Source of the DNA: Curtobacterium aurantiacum
GTDB taxonomy: Bacteria > Actinomycetota > Actinomycetes > Actinomycetales > Microbacteriaceae
Length of the DNA: 64,000 bases
NCBI RefSeq assembly: GCF_018598555.1
Contig: NZ_JAHEWN010000009.1
Span: forward strand, 90,723-154,722
Direction: 5' to 3'
A program made the position numbers and the translations under genes. Below are positions 52,081 through 59,200 of the stretch, one piece after another. The notes beneath the pieces were generated by a model. That model did not search any database, had not been told where the DNA came from, and saw only the letters and a program-made list of their open reading frames with translations. Numbering within the stretch: position 1 is the stretch's first letter; every line of letters begins with the position of its first letter.

Positions 52081-52902
52081 TCAGCCCACCCGGGAGGCGC
52101 TGGTCACCGCTCCGACGACACGCAGGATGACGCCGAGGTCGTCCACCGCCCGGTCCGGGTCGACGGGGGCGAATCCGGTGAGCGCGGCGCCGACGAGGCG
52201 GCGGCCCCGCGTCGCGGCCTGGATGCGCTCGACGAGCGCTGCGCCGTCGAGGCCGAACGGGACGGGTTCGAGGAGTCCGTCGACCTCGGACGGGTCGAGG
52301 ACGTCGAGGTCGACGTGCACGAAGACGGACGAGGCGCCGGTGCGCTCGACCGCGGCGGCGAGGGCGTCCGGGGTGGCGGCGTCGACGTCGAGGTGGACGA
52401 TACCGGCCTTGTCGAGGGCGGCGCGTTCGGCGTCCTCGACCCCGCGCACACCCGCGACGACGACCGACGACGCGGGGACGACCGGCAGGCCGGGTAACAG
52501 GTCGTCGGGGCGGTCGACCAGCAAGCGGAGGGCCGCGGTCTCGGCGGCGACGGGCTGAGCGCGGTTCAGGGCGCGGTAGCCGCTCGAACCGGAGATGCGC
52601 ACGAACGCGGTGTCCGGTGCGAGGGCTGCGGTCGCGCCGAGGACGCTGGCACCGTCACCGCCCACGACGAGCACGGGTTCGGTCGCGACGGCGGTCTCCT
52701 CCGCGACGCGTTCGGCGACGGCGAGCACCGAGGTGTAGCGGGCGACGGCCGTCTCGAGACGGTCGCCGGCCCCGGCCGGGACGTCGACCACGGTGGTGGA
52801 AGCCCGGGGGAGGTCGGCAGCGATCGCCGACGCTCCGTCACCGAGACGCATCGCGCGCGACGACGCCGAACCCTGCCACTGACCGACCACGAGGAAGTGC
52901 AT
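52081..52902 (-). CDS. Arginase-family protein with most metal ligands missing
   Basis: The 273-residue protein keeps the arginase fold and the C-terminal metal motif FVHVDLDVLDPSEVDG (Asp198, Asp200). The first motif GGDH reads GGDG (81-84), and the DAHxD motif is replaced by VRISGSSGYR (101-110). At least four of the usual six Mn ligands are therefore lost. It may be inactive as an arginase, or bind a single metal. A CAGACT hexamer ends 6 bases before ATG 52902. Confidence 0.8.
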   Translation of the reverse strand: MHFLVVGQWQGSASSRAMRLGDGASAIAADLPRASTTVVDVPAGAGDRLETAVARYTSVLAVAERVAEETAVATEPVLVVGGDGASVLGATAALAPDTAFVRISGSSGYRALNRAQPVAAETAALRLLVDRPDDLLPGLPVVPASSVVVAGVRGVEDAERAALDKAGIVHLDVDAATPDALAAAVERTGASSVFVHVDLDVLDPSEVDGLLEPVPFGLDGAALVERIQAATRGRRLVGAALTGFAPVDPDRAVDDLGVILRVVGAVTSASRVG

Positions 52903-52946
52903 CGTCTCAGTCTGTCAGCTGGGGTCCGGCGTCGTCAGGGCGTTCG

Positions 52947-53672
52947 TCAGATGCTCGCGGATCCGCCGGACTTGAGCGCGGCGAGCCGTGCTTCGACCTC
53001 GGCGTCCTTGCCGACGTCCTCGAGGCTCTCGAACTGCGCGTCGAGGCTGGAGGACTGCAGCTCCTGCTGGCCGAGCACCTTCGCCTCCTCGCGACGGACC
53101 TTCTCCTCGAAGCGGCCGAGGTCGCTCGTCGGGTCGAGCACGTCGATGTTGCCGAGCGCGTCGTTGACGCGGGTCTGTGCCTCGGCGGTCTTCGAGCGGG
53201 CGACGAGGTTGTCCCGCTTCGCGCGGAGCTGCTCGAGCTTCTGCTCCATGCCGGCGAGGCCGGTCTTGAGCTTCTCGACGGCCTCGTTCTGCGACGCCAG
53301 GTTCGGCTCGGCGTCCTTGACCTCCTGCTCGGCGGCGATCTGCTTGCCGATGGCGATCTTGGCGAGGTTGTCGAACTTGTCGGCCTCGGACGACTTGCCC
53401 TCGGCGCGGTACTTGTCGGCGGCGGCGGAGGCGTTGGCGGCCTTCTGGCCCCACTCGACCGCTGCCTTCTTGTCCTCCTCGTGGTCCTGCTCGAGCAGGC
53501 GTACGTTGCCGATGGTCTGCGCGATCGCGGTCTTCGCGTCCGCGATGTTGTTCGTGTAGTCGCGCACGAGCTGGTCCAGCATCTTCTGCGGGTCCTCGGC
53601 GTCGTCGATGATCTGGTTGATGTTCGCGCGCACGAGGGTGGAGATGCGTCCGAAGATGGTCTGCTTGGCCAT
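52947..53672 (-). CDS. pspA: PspA/IM30 family envelope-stress protein
   Basis: The 241-residue coiled-coil protein begins MAKQTIFGRISTLVRANINQIIDDAEDPQKMLDQLVRDY, the PspA N-terminus. Long helices follow (EDKKAAVEWGQKAANASAAADKYRAEGKSSEADKF) to a Ser-Ile tail. PspA oligomers line and repair the inner membrane. ATG 53672. The TPM-domain membrane protein is just upstream on the same strand, a common pairing. No pspBC-like genes follow. Confidence 0.92.
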   Translation of the reverse strand: MAKQTIFGRISTLVRANINQIIDDAEDPQKMLDQLVRDYTNNIADAKTAIAQTIGNVRLLEQDHEEDKKAAVEWGQKAANASAAADKYRAEGKSSEADKFDNLAKIAIGKQIAAEQEVKDAEPNLASQNEAVEKLKTGLAGMEQKLEQLRAKRDNLVARSKTAEAQTRVNDALGNIDVLDPTSDLGRFEEKVRREEAKVLGQQELQSSSLDAQFESLEDVGKDAEVEARLAALKSGGSASI

Positions 53673-53785
53673 TGCTGTTCCCTTTCGTGGAAGTCCTGTG
53701 GACGGTGTTGTCGGGTCGTGTCTGGTTCTGGGTGCCGGAGGTCGGATCAGGTCCGGCCGTGTGGAGAGCGGGGGAGTCTGCCGTG

Positions 53786-55714
53786 TCAGAAGCGGCCGCC
53801 GCCGGAGAAGCCGCCGCCCCCGAAGGAGCCGCCGCCGTAGCTGCCGCCGCGACCGCCGAGCAGGCCACCCAGGACGAGCCCGGTGACGAGTCCGCCGAGC
53901 TGGGCGCCGCCGCCGCCGCCCTGCCCGCCGCCCCAGCCACCGAGGTCGTCGTTCGCCGCGTCCATCGCGGCGGCGGCGTACTGTTCGGCCGCGCGGGCGG
54001 CGTTGAGCGCCTGGCCGGGGTTGCTCGGGGCGAGCTCGACGGCGTCGTCGTAGGCGCGCTGGGCCTCGGACAAGCGGGTCCGGGCGGTCGGGCCGATGCC
54101 CCCGCGGTGCAGCGAGACGTAGTCGCGGGCCTGGCTGATCCGGTTCCGGGCGTCGCGGAGGGCTGCGTCGAGCGCCTGCGTGGCTCGCTGGCGCTGTTCC
54201 TCGGCGCCCCGGGCCGCTGCGATGGCGCGGTCGATCTCGGTGTTCGCCCTGGTCAGCGCGTCGACGGCGGCCACCGGGTCCTTCGGGTCGAGTCCCTGCC
54301 GGAGCACGGCCTCGGCGCGGGTGACGGCGGCGGCCAGGTCCGGACCGCCCGAGCGGAGGCTGCGAGCGGCGGCGACGTCGCCCTCGATGTCGATGCGCAT
54401 CGCCTCGGCACGGGCGGTGGCTTCGTCGAAGGACTGCTCGGCGGCGAGGGCACCGTCGGTGAGCTGCTGCACCTGGGCGAGGGCGTGCTGGGCGTCCCGC
54501 ACGGCGACGACCGCCTCGCCCTTGTCGCCGGCGGCGATCGACGCGGTGGCGGCGTTCGAGCGTTCGGTGGCGAAGGCGAGCACCTGGTGGGCCTGGTCGA
54601 CGTTGTCGGCGACGGTGGCGAGGGTGCGGCCGGTGTAGCGGGCGCGGACGCGGTCGAGTGCAGCGGCAGCGGCTCCGACCGAGGCCGGTGCGGCGGCCAC
54701 GGCCTGGGCGAGCGACGCGGCGGCGTCCTCGATGCCGTCCTCGAGCGAGCGGAGCTGGTCGAACGCCTCGGTCTGCTCCTCGATCGCGGCGTGTGCCCGC
54801 TCGCAGATGACGATGATCTGGTTCGCCCACTCGGCGCGCTGCTGGGGGGAGTCCGGGATCTCGTCGTCGAGCTGCTGCCGGATCGTGAAGGCCTTGCGGA
54901 CCTCGCGCTGGGCGGCCTGCACGGCGTCGGCGAAGGGCTTGGCAGCGTCCGGGCCGAACTGAGCGCTGGCGAACCCGACCTCCTGCTCGGCGGTGCGGAG
55001 TTCGTCGTCGATGGTGACCAGTGCTCCGCCTGCGGTGCGCTCGAGGTCGGCGAGCGAGGCTTCCTGCGCCTTGGTCGCTGCGGCGGTGCGGCGCTTGTTC
55101 CGGGTCCGGATGACCAGGACCACGACGATGAGCCCGACGACCACGACGAGCAGCAGGATCCACAGCCAGGTCAGGTCGACCGGGGCCTGCGACTGGGTCA
55201 GCCCGTCGGCGAAGGCCACGGCCGCACCGGACCAGTCGTCCTGCTTGAGTCTGGGCAGCAGCGAGTCGTCGACGGCGTTCTGCACGTCGGACGCGGAGAT
55301 CGCGGTCTCGTTCGTCTGCTGGACGTCGTAGTTGCGCTCGTCGACCGCGACCGAGAGCAGGATGCCGTCGGTGTCGATCTGGTTCTGCTCGAGGACGGCT
55401 CGGCCCCACTCGGTGTGGTCGGTGGGGTCGGTGAAGGACGGCACGAACACGACGAAGAGCTGCGTCTGGGTCTCGGAGTACAGGTCCTGCACGGCCTGCT
55501 CGACCCGCGCCTGCTGGGATGCGGTCAGCGCATCGGCCTCGTCGAGGACGTACGCCCCGCCCAGGTCGACGGGCGCCGTGGCGTGGGCGGTCGCTGCCGG
55601 GGCCAGGACGATCAGCATCGCGACGAGGGCCGCCGTCACGCGGCTCCACAGCCGCGTTGTCCCCCTGTGCCCGATCGATCCGTCCGTGCCCGATCCGTGC
55701 TGGACCGCTCGCAT
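53786..55714 (-). CDS. TPM-domain membrane protein with Gly-rich tail
   Basis: The 642-residue protein has a signal-like segment (about 20-45), a TPM domain outside the membrane (about 50-170, YVLDEADALTASQQARVEQAVQDLYSETQTQLFVVFVPSF), one membrane helix (about 180-205, WLWILLLVVVVGLIVVVLVIR), long helical regions rich in Ala (210-570) and a C-terminus of Gly/Ser/Phe repeats (GGSFGGGGFSGGGRF). TPM proteins are linked to membrane stress or photosystem II repair. ATG 55714 follows GGAGG closely; a start further upstream is possible. Confidence 0.85.
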   Translation of the reverse strand: MRAVQHGSGTDGSIGHRGTTRLWSRVTAALVAMLIVLAPAATAHATAPVDLGGAYVLDEADALTASQQARVEQAVQDLYSETQTQLFVVFVPSFTDPTDHTEWGRAVLEQNQIDTDGILLSVAVDERNYDVQQTNETAISASDVQNAVDDSLLPRLKQDDWSGAAVAFADGLTQSQAPVDLTWLWILLLVVVVGLIVVVLVIRTRNKRRTAAATKAQEASLADLERTAGGALVTIDDELRTAEQEVGFASAQFGPDAAKPFADAVQAAQREVRKAFTIRQQLDDEIPDSPQQRAEWANQIIVICERAHAAIEEQTEAFDQLRSLEDGIEDAAASLAQAVAAAPASVGAAAAALDRVRARYTGRTLATVADNVDQAHQVLAFATERSNAATASIAAGDKGEAVVAVRDAQHALAQVQQLTDGALAAEQSFDEATARAEAMRIDIEGDVAAARSLRSGGPDLAAAVTRAEAVLRQGLDPKDPVAAVDALTRANTEIDRAIAAARGAEEQRQRATQALDAALRDARNRISQARDYVSLHRGGIGPTARTRLSEAQRAYDDAVELAPSNPGQALNAARAAEQYAAAAMDAANDDLGGWGGGQGGGGGAQLGGLVTGLVLGGLLGGRGGSYGGGSFGGGGFSGGGRF

Positions 55715-55923
55715 CCGTCCTCCGTCCGTCACCGGTCGGTACCCCGTGGCACCGCACCGGACCGCGCCACGAGTGCGCTGTCGCCCGGAGTCTATCCAGG
55801 CCACGCAGGGGCACGGACAGACTCTGGGGGAACGCTCCGGACCGTGCTTCCTGTGAACGTCTTGTCCCCCGTACCGGGGTATGCTGGCGCCACTGTTCGA
55901 GGATGAACGGAAGGGGAAGAACG

Positions 55924-56127
55924 ATGGAACGCACCACGAGCACCGAGGTCGTCCCGCTCGAGGACGGCTACCACCGGGTGTCGACTCCGGCGACGGGTGT
56001 GATCGGTTTCGTGCGCGAGCACGACGGTCGCTACGAGGTCCTGCGCGGACGTGTGCGCCAGGCCACCCGCTCCGAGGGTCAGTACAGCACCATGAACGTC
56101 GCGCTCATCGCGCTGACGCACGCCTGA
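55924..56127 (+). CDS. Small hypothetical protein, 67 residues
   Basis: I do not recognise this protein: MERTTSTEVVPLEDGYHRVSTPATGVIGFVREHDGRYEVLRGRVRQATRSEG.... It is beta-rich with a charged hairpin (FVREHDGRYEVLRG) and has no signal or Cys. A good ribosome site (GGAAGGGGAAG) ends 3-4 bases before ATG 55924. TATGCT at about 55880 is a possible -10, next to CCCCGTACCGGGG. The codon use and site suggest that it is real. Confidence 0.65.
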   Translation: MERTTSTEVVPLEDGYHRVSTPATGVIGFVREHDGRYEVLRGRVRQATRSEGQYSTMNVALIALTHA

Positions 56128-56148
56128 TCCGCTCTGGGCCGGGCCACA

Positions 56149-56173
56149 CGACCGACGGGCGCCGCCCCGGTCG
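56149..56173. terminator. Hairpin between the 67-residue gene and the phosphopantetheinyl transferase
   Basis: CGACCG (56149-56154) pairs with CGGTCG (56168-56173) and GGGC with GCCC inside. A partial GCGCCTCCAGGCCGTC element of the ACGGGAGGC family follows at 56181-56196, immediately before the next gene. Confidence 0.5.
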
Positions 56174-56199
56174 TTGGGTCGCGCCTCCAGGCCGTCACG

Positions 56200-56754
56200 G
56201 TGACGCTCCGGACGCCTGCTGCTGACCCAGCGGACGACCGGGAGGCCCTGGTCGCCGCCGTCGCGTCGGTGACCGGCGTCGAGCCGGTCGCGGTGCGCGC
56301 GGGGCGCGTCTGCCCGCACTGCGCGGGGACCGACCACGGTCGTCCGTGGGCGAGCGCCGCGGGCGTCCCGGTCGGCGTGAGCCTCTCGCGCGCACCGGGG
56401 GTCGTCGCGCTCGCGGTCGGACCGTCACCGCTCGGTGTCGACGTCGAACGCGTGTCCCGCCTGGCTGCCGCACCGCTGGACGCCTTCACACCGGACGAAC
56501 TGCGCCGTGCCGCGGGGGACCCCGCCGCCCTGACGGCCGCCTGGGCCGCGAAGGAAGCGGTGCTGAAGCGCGACGGACGCGGACTGCGTGTCGACCCGCT
56601 CGCGGTCGACGTCGACGTGGTCTCCGGCACCGCCCGCTTCGAGGGCGCCGAACAGCCGGTGACCGTGGTGTACCCCGCGCCGGGCGTCGTGCTCGTCGTC
56701 GCGGCGGGTGGCCTGCCCGTCGACGTGGTCGGGACGGTCAGCGGGGGAGCGTGA
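56200..56754 (+). CDS. Sfp-type 4'-phosphopantetheinyl transferase
   Basis: The 184-residue protein has VCPHCAGTDHGRPW, typical of the actinobacterial group, then SRAPGVVALAV, GVDVERV (Asp81, Glu83) and WAAKEAVLKRDGRGL (Lys118, Glu119), the magnesium and CoA motifs. It attaches phosphopantetheine to carrier domains. The synthetase carrier domain encoded 4.8 kb away is a natural target. The ribosome site is weak; GTG 56200 is the only good start in frame. The 3' end overlaps the convergent map gene by 17 bases. Confidence 0.88.
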   Translation: MTLRTPAADPADDREALVAAVASVTGVEPVAVRAGRVCPHCAGTDHGRPWASAAGVPVGVSLSRAPGVVALAVGPSPLGVDVERVSRLAAAPLDAFTPDELRRAAGDPAALTAAWAAKEAVLKRDGRGLRVDPLAVDVDVVSGTARFEGAEQPVTVVYPAPGVVLVVAAGGLPVDVVGTVSGGA

Positions 56755-57505
56755 GCACCTCGGCGCCGTCCGCGGTGATCGCGATGGTGTGCTCGGTGTG
56801 GGCGGTCCGCGCTCCCGTGGCACTCCGCAGGGTCCACCCGTCGGCGTCGGTGACCAGGACGTCGGTGTCCGCCATCACCCACGGTTCGAGGGCGAGCAGG
56901 AGCCCGGGCCGGAGCGTGTAGCCGCGGCCGGGGCGCCCGGTGTTCGACACGTGCGGGTCCTGGTGCATGGTCGAGCCGATGCCGTGCCCGCCGAACTCGA
57001 CGTTCACCGGGTAGCCCGCGGCCTCGAGCACGGTGCCGATCGCGTGGGACAGGTCACCGATGCGGGCGCCCGGTCCGGCGGCGGCGATGCCCGCGGCCAG
57101 CGCGCGTTCGGTGGCGTCGATGAGTGCGAGGTCCTCGGGGCGCGGGGTGCCCACGACGAAGCTGATCGCGGCGTCGGCGGCGATGCCGTCCAGGGACACC
57201 GCGAGGTCGAGGGTCAGCAGGTCGCCGTCCTGCAGCACCTGGTCGTGCGGCAGCCCGTGCAGGACGGCGTCGTTCACGGCCGTGCAGATGTGGTGGCCGA
57301 ACGGGCCGCGGCCGAACGAGGGGGCGTAGTCGACGTAGCAGGAGTCGGCGCCGGCGGCCTCGATCATCTGCTTCGCCCACCGGTCGATCTCGAGCAGGTT
57401 CGTGCCGACGCGGGTGCGTTCGCGCAGGGTCTGCAGGATCGTGCCGACGAGGGCTCCGGTGGCGCGGCCCTTGTCGACCTCGGCGGGGGTCAGGATCTCG
57501 ATCAC
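56738..57505 (-). CDS. map: Type I methionine aminopeptidase
   Basis: The protein (255 residues from GTG 57505) has GHHICTAVNDAVLHGLP, DLLTLDLAVSLDGIAADAAISFVVG (metal ligands Asp and Asp), GGHGIGSTMHQDPHVSN (His) and LALEPWV (Glu) and closing HTEHTIAITADG (Glu). It removes the N-terminal Met from new proteins. TATGAT (57518-57513) ends 7 bases before GTG 57505; the ATG at 57517 lies within that hexamer and would be an upstream start if the -10 is wrong. Confidence 0.9.
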   Translation of the reverse strand: MIEILTPAEVDKGRATGALVGTILQTLRERTRVGTNLLEIDRWAKQMIEAAGADSCYVDYAPSFGRGPFGHHICTAVNDAVLHGLPHDQVLQDGDLLTLDLAVSLDGIAADAAISFVVGTPRPEDLALIDATERALAAGIAAAGPGARIGDLSHAIGTVLEAAGYPVNVEFGGHGIGSTMHQDPHVSNTGRPGRGYTLRPGLLLALEPWVMADTDVLVTDADGWTLRSATGARTAHTEHTIAITADGAEVLTLPR

Positions 57506-57512
57506 GCCGATG

Positions 57513-57531
57513 ATCATACCGGTATTACTAT
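57513..57531. promoter_or_regulatory. Overlapping divergent -10 hexamers of map and the HTH gene
   Basis: Minus: TATGAT (57518-57513), 7 bases to GTG 57505. Plus: TACTAT (57526-57531), 6 bases to ATG 57538. The only 7 bases between the hexamers read ACCGGTA, which includes the palindrome ACCGGT. The two genes probably interfere or share a regulator. Confidence 0.5.
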
Positions 57532-57537
57532 GTGGTC

Positions 57538-57807
57538 ATGGTCCGTCTCCCACTCCGCCCCGACGAGGTCGCACGCGGTCGTCGCCTCGGTGCGCTGCTC
57601 CGTCGTGCCCGTGGTCCGCGGTCGATCGTCGACACCGCCCTGGCCGCGGGGATCTCGCCGGAGACGCTCCGGAAGATCGAGACCGGGCGCATCGCGACGC
57701 CGGCGTTCTCGACGATCGCCTCGGTCGCCGGCGTGGTCGGGCTGTCGCTCGACGCGGTGTGGTCGGAGGTCAGCTGCGACCCGGCCGACGGTGAGCTGGC
57801 GGGCTAG
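57538..57807 (+). CDS. Small XRE-type helix-turn-helix regulator
   Basis: The 89-residue protein has an HTH fold: RGRRLGALLRRARGPRSIVDTALAAGISPETLRKIETGRIATPAFSTIASVAGVVGLSLDAVW. ISPETLRKIETG is the XRE recognition helix. It may repress its own or the adjacent map promoter. ATG 57538 is chosen with the -10 at 57526. The stop lies in a 25-base imperfect tandem repeat. Confidence 0.85.
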   Translation: MVRLPLRPDEVARGRRLGALLRRARGPRSIVDTALAAGISPETLRKIETGRIATPAFSTIASVAGVVGLSLDAVWSEVSCDPADGELAG

Positions 57808-57859
57808 CCGACGCGGCGACGGAGCCTGCTGGCCGACGCGGCAGCGGAGCCCGCTAGCG
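57803..57859. repeat. 25-base imperfect tandem repeat joining two convergent stops
   Basis: Units begin at 57803 (GCTAGCCGACGCGGCGACGG) and 57828, with a third start at 57853. Both facing genes stop with TAG inside GCTAGC, one in unit 1 and one in unit 3. Confidence 0.85.
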
Positions 57860-59200
57860 TGCGCGCGGCGCGGGCAGCGCCGGCACCGACGCCTCGTCGA
57901 TCCAGGGCCCGGTGACGGCGCGGACGTCGTCGACGGAACGGCCGGCGGCGTCCGCGAACGCACTGAGCACGTCCGGCACGGTGACGGATCCGTGCCGGTG
58001 CCGCTCGGTGATGCTCCGCAGCCCGGTGAAGAAGGCGTCGTCGCCGAACGTGCGGCGGACGGCGTGCAGGGCCAGGGCACCGCGCTTGTAGACGCGGTCG
58101 TCGAACATGTCCTTCGCGCCCGGGTCGCCGACGACCAGGTCCTCCGGCTGCCCGAGCAGGCCCTGCCGGTACCGCTCGGCCAGCGCGTCGGCGGAGTCGT
58201 CGCCGCGCTGGTCGGACCACAGCCACTCGGCGTAGCAGGCGAACCCCTCGTGCAGCCAGATGTCCTGCCAGCGGGTGACGGTCACGGAGTTGCCGAACCA
58301 CTGGTGCGCGAGCTCGTGGGCGATGAGGCGGTCGGTGCCGTGCTCGCCGTCGACGTGGTTCCGGCCGAACACCGCCAGGCCGTGGGCCTCGAGCGGGATC
58401 TCGAGGTCGTCGTCGGTCACCACGACCCCGTAGGCCGCGAACGGGTACGGGCCGAACCGGTCACCGAACAGCGCGAGCATCTCGGGGACCTGGCCGAAGT
58501 CGGTCTTCGCGGCCGCGGCGAGGTCGGCGGGGTGGTGCAGCGTGACGGGGACCCCGCCGGTGCGGAGCTTCGTGGTGCGGTAGCGGCCGATCTGCACGGT
58601 CGCCAGGTACGTCGCCATCGGCTCGGTGGTGGCGTAGGTCCAGCGGGTGCCGACGCGGTCGCGCTCCTTCGCCAGCAGCTCGCCGTTCGCGAGGACGTCG
58701 TACGCCGCCTCGGCCGCGATCTCGATCCGGTACGTGGCCTTGTCGTCGGGGCGGTCGTTGCACGGGAACCACGACGGCGCTCCCGTGGGCTGCGCGGCGA
58801 CGATCACGCCGTCGGAGAGTTCCTCCCACCCGAGCTGTCCCCATGCGCTGCGGACGGGGTGCGGGGTGCCCCGGTACCGCAGGTGCACGCTGAACACGGT
58901 GTCGGCGGCGATCGGGTCGGCCGGGGTGACCGTGACCTTGTGCGTGGCGGTCGACACCTTCTTCGCCCGTCGGCCGTCGACGTCGACGCGGTCGACCGTC
59001 AGTCCGTGCAGGTCGATCACGACCTTGTCGAGCGGTTCGAGGGCGCGCGCGGTGATCGTCGCGGTGCCGTCGAGCCGGTTCGTGGCGACGCGGTAGTCGA
59101 GCCGGAGCTCGTAGTGCTCCGCACTCCAGCGTCGGTCGCCGCTGTGCGGGGTGTACGGGTCGGCGGCGGGATCGGAGGGCACGGAGACAGTCAACCTCAT
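57854..59200 (-). CDS. M1-family zinc metallopeptidase
   Basis: The 448-residue protein has HELAHQWFGN (His295, Glu296, His299) and third ligand Glu318 in LHEGFACYAEWLW. The usual GAMEN loop is replaced by LEIPLEAHGL. It is shorter than aminopeptidase N and lacks the large C-terminal helical domain. It removes N-terminal residues from peptides or isopeptide chains. No signal peptide is seen, so it is cytoplasmic. Its ATG overlaps the stop of the Pls-type synthetase by 4 bases, implying that the two act on the same product. Confidence 0.9.
   Translation of the reverse strand: MRLTVSVPSDPAADPYTPHSGDRRWSAEHYELRLDYRVATNRLDGTATITARALEPLDKVVIDLHGLTVDRVDVDGRRAKKVSTATHKVTVTPADPIAADTVFSVHLRYRGTPHPVRSAWGQLGWEELSDGVIVAAQPTGAPSWFPCNDRPDDKATYRIEIAAEAAYDVLANGELLAKERDRVGTRWTYATTEPMATYLATVQIGRYRTTKLRTGGVPVTLHHPADLAAAAKTDFGQVPEMLALFGDRFGPYPFAAYGVVVTDDDLEIPLEAHGLAVFGRNHVDGEHGTDRLIAHELAHQWFGNSVTVTRWQDIWLHEGFACYAEWLWSDQRGDDSADALAERYRQGLLGQPEDLVVGDPGAKDMFDDRVYKRGALALHAVRRTFGDDAFFTGLRSITERHRHGSVTVPDVLSAFADAAGRSVDDVRAVTGPWIDEASVPALPAPRAR

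Noticed and set aside
57513..57517. ATG 57517 as the start of map
   Set aside because: It lies inside a good TATGAT -10 hexamer positioned 7 bases before GTG 57505, so the shorter form is preferred, though not proved.
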